Below are positions 57,003-64,000 of a stretch of DNA of 64,000 nt, one piece after another (position 1 is the first letter of the stretch; each line of letters opens with the position of its first letter). The stretch comes from Anisus vortex (lineage: Eukaryota > Mollusca > Gastropoda > Planorbidae), in NCBI GenBank assembly GCA_949126835.1, contig OX421499.1:25021990-25085989 (forward strand). The letters are read 5' to 3'. A program made the position numbers and the translations under genes. Under the pieces are notes generated by a model. It had not been told where the DNA came from and searched no databases. It saw nothing but the letters and a program-made list of their open reading frames with translations.

Positions 57003-57817
57003 AGAGAAGGTGGGGCTTAAAGTCACAAGGGCAAGTTGTCACAAGTGCTCTACAGCCATAATTTGATAAGGAAAGTAAAATGCGAAACTGTGGTTGTGTA
57101 GCTTATTGGAAGTAAGAATTATAATGGCGAAGTGAAGTTACTCCGCCTTTTACTTCTGTTGAAAAAGCAAAGCACTTGAATTTCATAATTTCATTGTGGA
57201 TTTTGATTTTTCTTAAATTTGGTGAGTAAACACATATTTTATTAAATAAATGTTTGCAACTTTATACTAGTGTAATTGTTAATGTATCCTTTACACATCA
57301 GGAATACTGGTATTATTTATTGTCAATCCAATAAAAAAATATTATATTAAATTTGCCAGAATTTGATGTGGGGCACGTTGTCACACTGGTTGGGGCAACA
57401 AGTCACAGTTGTGACTTTTTGCCCCACTATTATTGAGTTTTTCATTTATGAAAAATTTTAATTATATCTTTTGCAATGCCTTCTGTAAAACGTTTTAAAA
57501 GACCATATGGATCATAAAGGTATCTCAGTGTAGAAAAATTATTTTGTTCAAATTATTTTTGGGTCTTCTTAGGCTACTTATACTTAAAGACGTACAGATC
57601 TAATAAATAGTAGGCTACACATATTAAAAAATCATTTTTTTTTTGTCATTTCTGGGGACTTAATTTTATATTTTAATCCACAGACAGCCTTCATTTAATT
57701 TTAAACATGAGAAATTATATTCGTACCACAACCCGAGAAAATTTCTGTAGAGAATCTATGTCATTAGCTGTCGATGCTGTTATCAACCAAGGTTTGTCAC
57801 TATGCAAGGCCGCCACT

Positions 57818-60800
57818 CCCCGCCGAGAACCTACCTTGACGTGGTGACGGGGCACACTGGCAAGTGGGCCAGGCCAACAGGTTCGCAGCCTACATGCATG
57901 TTTGTAGGTTTCTGCGTAGGGCTAGCAACCCACCAGTGTAAAAAACTACCTTGCTACAAAATCATCAACAAAATCAATTACATGTCTGCAATTTTCAGAG
58001 AAGGGAGGCCCTGTCCAAGGGATTATGAAGCAGGTCAGCCAAACCCGAAAGGGAGCTGATAGGCAGACTACCTCCTTCACTCTGAGGAAAAATACCCAGG
58101 TTGGCAACTGGAATGTGAGAACAATGTATGAGATGGGGAAGACCCACCAAGTAGCTTCAGAAATGAAAAAAATACAATATAAGTATACTAGGAGTGAGTG
58201 AAGCGAGATGGATACTGTCAGGAAAAACAAAACTATCAACAGGTGAAACCATTCTTTACTTAGGCCACGAGGATGAGAACGCTCAACACACAGAGGGAGT
58301 AGCCATAAAACTATCACCACAGGCTAATCAATCACTTATAGAGTGGCAACCGGAAGGGTCTCGGATAATAACAGCATCTTTCAGGACTTTCAAGAAGGGG
58401 ATCAATCTCAATGTTGTACAGGGCTATGCTCCAACAAATGAACAAGAGGATGAAATAAAGAATAATTTCTATAGTAAACTACAGACAGTTCTAAATAGAT
58501 TTAAAGATAAAGACTTAACAATAGTGATGGGAGACTTTAATGCAAAAATAGGCTACGATAACCAAGGATATGAGGAGATAATGGGGAGACAGGGCTTAGG
58601 AATAAAAAACGAGAACGGAGAGTTGTTTATTAATTTTTGTGCAGATAATTCATTAGTAATAGGAGGCAGCATATTCCAGCACAAAGATATTCACAAAGCC
58701 ACATGGATGTCACCAGATCATCATACAAACAACCAAATTGACCATATTTGCATCAAAAAGAAATTCAGGCGCTCATTGCAAAACGTAAGAGTTTTCAGAA
58801 GTGCTGACGTAGCTTCTGATCATCACTTATTAGTGGGCCAAATTAGGCTACGACTTAAAAGACAAAGAGATTGCCCAAGACACAGAACTCAATACAATGT
58901 CACATTTCTAAAGGAAACGAACGTAAACAATGAATTTAGAATTGAACTGAGAAATAGATTTTAGGCCCTAGAAGACCTGGAAGGAAATGACGACATAGGC
59001 ACACAATGGGATTCAATAAAGGAAGCATGGAACACAACATGCAAGCAAGTGCTAGGGATAAAAACACACCCCAATAAACCATGGCTTTCAAATAACAGTC
59101 TAAAAAAAATTAAGCAACGGAAAGAAAAGAAAGTTGTTTTGATGAACAGCCGAACCAGGGCCTTGAAAAAAGATGCTCAAGAGAACTATACAGAAGCCAA
59201 TAGGGAAGTTAAAAAAAGCATTAAAAAAGATAAAAATGATTACATCAACAACCTGGCAGCAGAGGCAGAAACAGCAGCATCTAAGGGAAACATAAAGGAG
59301 TTGTACAGTATAACAAAGAAATTAGCAGGCAAATTCCAGCAACAAAATAAACCCATCAAAGACAAAGAAGGTAATAAGCTAACAAATGCAGAAAAGCAGG
59401 AAAAGAGATGGGTAGAATATTTCAAAGAACTCTTAAACAGGCCTGCTCCCCTTAATACCCCAGATATTCAACCAGCTGAGAGAGACCTAGAGATAGACTG
59501 CAATAGACCTACTAAAGGAGTAATAAAAAATGCAATAAAAACGCTAAAGAACGGGAAGGCTGCTGGACCTGATGGAATACCAGCAGAAGCAATTAAAGCA
59601 GACATTGAGTTATCAACTAACGTACTATACAACATTATTGGAAACATATGGGAAAAAGGAGAACTACCAAAGGACTGGAGAGAGGGATATCTATTAAAGC
59701 TTCCAAAGAAAGGGGATCTTACAGAGTGCTCTAACTATAGAGGGATTATGCTGCTATCAGTTCCAGGAAAGGTTTTAAATAGAATAATACTGGAAAGGAT
59801 AAAGAAAGCAGTTGATGGTCTTCTACGAGACGAGCAAGCAGGCTTTAGACAAAACAAATCATGTCTGGACCAAATAGCTGCTCTTCGTATTATCATTGAA
59901 CAATGCACAGAATGGAATGCTAGCCTATCTATCAATTTCATAGACTTTGAAAAAGCCTTTGATAGTGTTGACAGAGAAAATCTATGGAAACTGTTGCGCC
60001 ACTATGGTATTCCTCCAAAGCTAACTGACCTAATTAAAAACACCTATCACAATATGAGATGTCGAATCATTCATGATGGAAAACTAACAGAGGCATTCGA
60101 GATAGAGTCAGGAGTTCGACAGGGCTGTCTACTTTCACCATTCCTCTTTTTACTAGTAATAGACTGGGTCATGAAGAATACTACAGAAAACAGAAAAAAT
60201 GGAATCCATTGGACCCTGTTTAAACAGCTTGAAGACCTAGACTTTGCAGATGACATAGCCCTATTAGCTCAAAGTCATAAGCAAATGCAAGAAAAAACTG
60301 CAATACTAGATTCCTGGGCACAACAGCTAGGACTTAAAATAAATGATAGGAAGTCCAAGATAATGAGAATAAACTCCAAAAGTACTGATGCAGTGGAAGT
60401 AAGAGGAAGGGTGCTGGAAGAAGTAGACAACTTCACATATCTAGGAAGTATAGTTGACAAGGAAGGGGGATCTGGAACAGATATTAAAGTAAAGATACAA
60501 AAAGCAAGAGGAGCCTTTGCTATGCTAAAAAATATCTGGAAAACAAAACAAATTAGAACCAAAACTAAATTAAGAATCTTTAATTCTAACGTAAAATCTG
60601 TCTTACTATATGGCTCAGAAAGTTGGAGATTAACAAAGGGGGATTTGAACAAACTACAAACTTTTGTGAATGGCTGCCTACGTAGAATAATGGATATCAA
60701 ATGGTATGACAAGATTACAAATTCAACTGTATGGGAAAGGACAGCACATATTCCAGTTGAACAAGAAATACAAAAAAGGAGATGGAGATGGATAGGCCAC

Positions 60801-61030
60801 ACATTGAGGAAACCAACGACAAACTTGACCAGACAAGCTCTTTCGTGGAATCCCCATGGTGCAAGACGAAGGGGTAGACCAAAGAACACCTGGCGGAGGG
60901 AAGTAGAAAAGGATGTGCAGGTGATCGGGAGAACTTGGAAGGAGTTGGAGAAGATAGCCAGAGACAGGAGGTCATGGAAAGAGATTGTTGATGGCCTATG
61001 CTCCACTAGGAGATGATAATGGCGAAGAAG
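57818..61030 (+). mobile_element. RTE-like LINE, near full length, 12-bp target duplication
   Basis: 3213 bp flanked by AAGGCCGCCACT (57806-57817 and 61031-61042). The 5' UTR starts CCCCGCCGAGAACCTACC, TTGACGTGGTGACGGGGC. The single ORF covers an APE-type endonuclease and RT. The 3' UTR is minimal: TGATAATGGCGAAGAAG directly after the stop, as usual for RTE-clade elements. The exact duplication and only two ORF lesions suggest a fairly recent insertion. Confidence 0.9.
58025..61016 (+). pseudogene. LINE ORF: APE endonuclease - reverse transcriptase (2 lesions)
   Basis: ATG 58025 opens MKQVSQTRKGADRQ, then QVGNWNVRTMYEMGK, the start of an APE-type endonuclease. A 7-A run at 58166-58172 shifts the frame by one base. 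The frame then continues through GDFNAK (~58530), NQIDHI (~58732) and SDHHLL (~58816). An in-frame TAG (58962-58964, one transition from CAG) follows, then the same frame runs to TGA at 61014. RT motifs are NYRGIMLLSVPGKVLN, GFRQNKSCLDQI, INFIDFEKAFDSVDREN, SGVRQGCLLSPFLF and FADD at 60243-60254. The C-terminus is WRWIGHTLRK, then GARRRGRPKNTWRREVEKD and RRSWKEIVDGLCSTRR, typical of RTE-like/CFDP2-like elements. Endonuclease and RT active-site residues persist; the two lesions should block a full product. Confidence 0.9.
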
Positions 61031-61945
61031 AAGGCCGCCACTGAGCACAATATAAATTATAAATTGCTGAGTCGCTACGTGGAGTGCAAGAAGAAAAATG
61101 GCACATCCATTCAGATGGCTAGTGGCTCACCTGATGTTGCAGGAGTCGCAGACTAAAATGTGTCTCCCTTCGCCATCAGACCATTTGGAAAGGCAGCACC
61201 ACGTAAAATACCGAAGAGGAAAACCATGTCTTCAGAAATCTACATATCATCCCCTGTTAAAAACAGAGTGGAATTTGAGCTTTTTACAAAAAAAGGAAAA
61301 AAAAGTGTGCAGATGATTCTGATTCAGACACCGAAGCTGAGTTTTCTGTCCATGACGACAGTGATGGCTATGTTGCAGAGTTTGAAAAGGAGGAAACAGT
61401 CGGAATTGAGCTCGGGCCAGTTGTCAGCGTCAGTCTCAATGACTTTGTTCTGGTTGCGTTTAATAAAGATATTAAATTAAAATATTTGGTGGGGCAAGTT
61501 ACTAAAAAATGAGGATGAAGACGGAGACGTTGAGGTTTCTTTCCTCCGACGAAGCACCAAAGTTGAGAGAAAATTTATTTCATCTAATGTGCCTGATATT
61601 GAAACAGTTCCAAAAGAATATATTCATACAGTTCTCCCACCCCCAGTGGGCACTGGAACCACCTCCAGAACAAAGTCTGGACTCGTTTTTGATATTGACT
61701 TTAGTCATATCAACCTTTGGTAATTTGTGTGACAACTGTGGGGTAACTTGTCACAACTCTAACCCAACCGATTTTTTATTTTATATTTCTGAGAAATAAA
61801 AAGATTAAATTTATTTGACTTATTCTACTTGTTGTGTGAATGTATGGGAGGCATCATGTTTAGTTTAGTGATGATTGATTAACTTTGAAGTCAGCTATCC
61901 TATAAAATGTACATAATTGTGACTTTAAGCCCCACCTTCCCCTAC

Positions 61946-62469
61946 GTAGTGTGCAAACAGGTTCTAAAAGTGGTCTAAACATATGGATTGGCAGCCTACG
62001 GAAAGTGTGCAAGATATGGCAAGAAAGGCGATTTTAAATCAACGCAATACCCAACCGCTTTTACTTTTTTTTTCATAATGTGTGTCGGGTACTTCATCAC
62101 AGACTCAGAGATCCCCTACAAATCAGAAGAATTATCGAAAGATATCAGGATTTGAGGCCAAGAGATAAAACATGCAAACGTATAGATAGTTGATAGAAAA
62201 ATCTATGCATAGATGGATAGATAGATAGTTAATAGATTGAGAGTTGATAGATACATGATAGAAAAGATTGAGATTGAAAGGAAGAGTAATTAATTGATTT
62301 GTTGATTGATTGATTGACAACGCCCATAGAAAACCATCCCCAATTTTAAAAACAAAAAACACTGTTGAGGAATAAATCCATGTCTAAGAAACATATTTAA
62401 AAGTGCATGTGAGAACACGTCCACTATATAAATATACAGAGAACACTATTGCGTGATGAACAAATATAC
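61946..62469. other. Noncoding DNA
   Basis: Weak GATAGAT-rich stretch at 62180-62300. Nothing else. Confidence 0.5.
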
Positions 62470-62550
62470 TTAACCCTTCCCGTACCGACCTACTTCAATC
62501 TATGCTGCCTTCAGTTCCGCTATATACGCGCCCGGGACTGTAAGGGTTAA
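62470..62550 (+). mobile_element. 81-bp TTAA mini-element, copy C
   Basis: TTAACCCTTCCCGTACCG at the left and CTGTAAGGGTTAA at the right. One substitution from copy A in the core (CTTCAATC against CTTCTATC). TTAA on both sides. Confidence 0.85.
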
Positions 62551-63480
62551 GAAAAGCCAACATAAAACAACACAAGAAATAAAGTTATTTCCCTTCTTAA
62601 ACAAAGAAATAAAGGAAGGGACATGCTAAAGTTGTCTTTCCAATTTTTTACCGCCTGGATCTGGAACTTATGTGAAGGGAGGGGCGAAGGGTGGATGGAA
62701 GTCTCGGCGACCCCTAACGCCTTAATGTATAAGTAAAGTCCGAGTTCTTTGAAATTATCTTGTGCCTGTACGGAAGAGAACGACCACTTAGACGGCATTC
62801 TTCGGTCTGGGTGCCGAAAGGGGGAAAAAGGGGGGAGGGGAGAGTATGGGGTGGCTTTAGTTTATCCGTCCGGGTAAAGTAGAGACAAATTAAAGGGTGT
62901 TTCCTTTTTCTTGTTGTTGTCATCCACTCCCCACCCCTCGCCCCCCAAACTCCACCCACCACCACCCAAACACAGCATACTGGCCTTGTAGTTCAGCTGA
63001 TTACGTGGTTATTGTTGAATCTATTCCAAGATGTCTGCGTCTTCCCAGAGTCTAGACTGGTTATGTACTTTACCCAGTGAGAGTTCTGGTTGTCACAAGA
63101 ATACATGGGAAGATAACTTTGTAAACAACATCTCTCTCCTCCCCATTCGCCCTTCACCCCACGCATCTTGATTGCATTTACTCACCCTCACGTGCACACA
63201 TATATTGTTTATTATAACATGGGAAATATTAGCTCATAATTATTCCATAAAAATTCAATTTAATTGTTTTTTTTCGATGCACCTAAGGAAGATAACGTTG
63301 GCATTTGGATTGAATTCGACAACAACATCCAACACACAAACACACACAGACAGCCCTTCCACCTCCCCCAATGCCCTTACCCCTTCCTCTACGACATTAG
63401 ATTTACATCTTTGTCTCTTGATATTAAACAACACGTCCTCTTTTTATTCTTACATTTTCCTTTATATTACAGTCAGTATC
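62551..63480. other. Noncoding DNA
   Basis: G-rich (62817-62850) and C-rich (62925-62970) tracts. No gene recognised. Confidence 0.5.
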
Positions 63481-63486
63481 TGTCTC

Positions 63487-63558
<72 letters not shown>

Positions 63559-63652
63559 TCTCTCTCTCGTTCGCTCATTCGATCAAAGAATGAATGCTTA
63601 CCTCTTCCTTTATATTACTTTCAGTCTCTTTCTCTCTCTCTCTCTCTCTCTC

Positions 63653-63695
<43 letters not shown>

Positions 63696-63732
63696 CTCTC
63701 TCCCTCTCTGTGTGTGTCTCTCTCCCTCTCGT
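63481..63732. repeat. (TC)n microsatellite cluster
   Basis: Pure (TC)n at 63483-63566 and 63625-63688, with TGTGTGTC interruptions at 63687-63720. The two parts share a CTCATTCGAT flank (CGTTCGCTCATTCGATC, CGTTCACTCATTCGATA), so the unit was duplicated. Confidence 0.95.
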
Positions 63733-64000
63733 TCACTCATTCGATAAATGGAATTAATGCTTTCATAAAAGTGCATACTATACAGCGGCGCAACACATTC
63801 ATATTTTAGAGGTAGGGCCAAGAATGAAGTACTGAAGCCTGACACTAAATCTTTAAATTTAAATACACTTTTAAAAGAAATAAACTTAGACCCTATTACA
63901 ATATGACTAATGTAAGTGATAATTTTCCAATCGGGTTCGGAATTGATAAATGTTTCATATCCGGAGAGCACAATCTTCCCCCCGAACTGATTATTCTGAC
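63733..64000. other. AT-rich noncoding DNA
   Basis: Nothing recognised up to the window edge. Confidence 0.5.

Larger units (their letters stand above)
57707..61723 (+). pseudogene. Broken psq-HTH transposase-like gene (interrupted by LINE)
   Basis: Behind an acceptor-like CCACAG (57678-57683), ATG at 57707 starts MRNYIRTTTRENF, then AVDAVINQGLSLCKAAT. The frame resumes after the LINE (61043) with EHNINYKLLSRYVECKKK and stops at TAA 61154. This is the psq-type helix-turn-helix found at the N-terminus of pogo/Tigger/jerky-type transposases. Downstream pieces PFGKAAPRKIPKRK, DFVLVAFNKDIKLKYLVGQV and NEDEDGDVEVSFLRR (to TAA 61721) look like the C-terminal region of the same proteins. They are split by single-base slips in A-runs near 61290 and 61506. 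The whole DDE catalytic core is missing, so the gene was already dead or internally deleted. Confidence 0.7.
57003..61945 (+). mobile_element. psq-HTH (pogo/Tigger-like) DNA transposon remnant
   Basis: A perfect 22-bp inverted pair bounds the region: GAAGGTGGGGCTTAAAGTCA at 57006 onward and its complement TGACTTTAAGCCCCACCTTC ending near 61939. Subterminal GGGGCAAGTTGTCACA-like motifs recur at 57028, 57370, 61489 and 61733, and a hairpin of them (GTGGGGCA to TGCCCCAC) lies at 57369-57427. Inside is a broken transposase-like gene, with a LINE inserted at 57818-61030. Without the LINE the element is about 1.7 kb. A target duplication is not clear. Confidence 0.7.

Overview
The window looks like AT-rich nuclear DNA from an animal, most likely a mollusc and probably a gastropod. 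The evidence is spliced exons of a rhodopsin-class receptor with long introns, dense minisatellites and microsatellites, tRNA-derived SINEs, hAT-type MITEs, and RTE-like and CR1/L2-like LINE pieces. The taxon is an inference from repeat style; no species-diagnostic gene is present. There are no bacterial-type operons, CRISPR arrays or rRNA genes.

Host gene. One host gene is supported, on the minus strand: the 5' part of a class A GPCR resembling neuropeptide receptors. It has a 51-base first coding exon (52208-52258), an exon with the extracellular N-terminus and TM1 (16799-17022), and an exon with TM2 and the start of extracellular loop 1 (7451-7584). All three have consensus splice sites and compatible phases (0, then 2, then 1). 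TM3-TM7 were not found and should lie beyond the left edge. The inferred introns are about 35 kb and 9 kb, so most of the window is intron. A 23-bp minisatellite (6876-7458) directly follows the TM2 exon, and its unit is a copy of that exon's own 3' end plus splice donor.

Mobile elements. (a) 39127-46286 is an intact LTR retrotransposon with LTRs that look identical and one 1606-residue ORF. Its order is Gag, protease, integrase, RT, RNase H: a Ty3/gypsy-type element with a copia-like order, as in the Gmr1-like group. It sits inside an older hAT-like element. (b) 20394-24478 is a TTAA-flanked element, probably Kolobok-like, with remnants of a P2X7-C-terminus-like domain and a possible THAP domain. 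(c) 57003-61945 is a psq-HTH (pogo/Tigger-like) transposon remnant broken by an RTE-like LINE (57818-61030) with a 12-bp target duplication. (d) Two hAT MITEs of one family (9256-9592, 16034-16412) have perfect 8-bp duplications. Two 1.1-kb hAT-like elements lie in inverted orientation (11625-12680, 48951-50086). Three near-identical 81-bp TTAA mini-elements occur at 7734, 10266 and 62470. There are several SINEs and two other LINE 3' fragments.

Tandem repeats. The left 20 kb holds many minisatellites (units of 35, 27, 23, 14, 59 and 32 bp). From 25.5 to 28.2 kb the plus strand is almost continuously purine-rich, with 30-bp and 54-bp arrays that stay open on both strands. GATA and CT/GA microsatellites are scattered through the rest.
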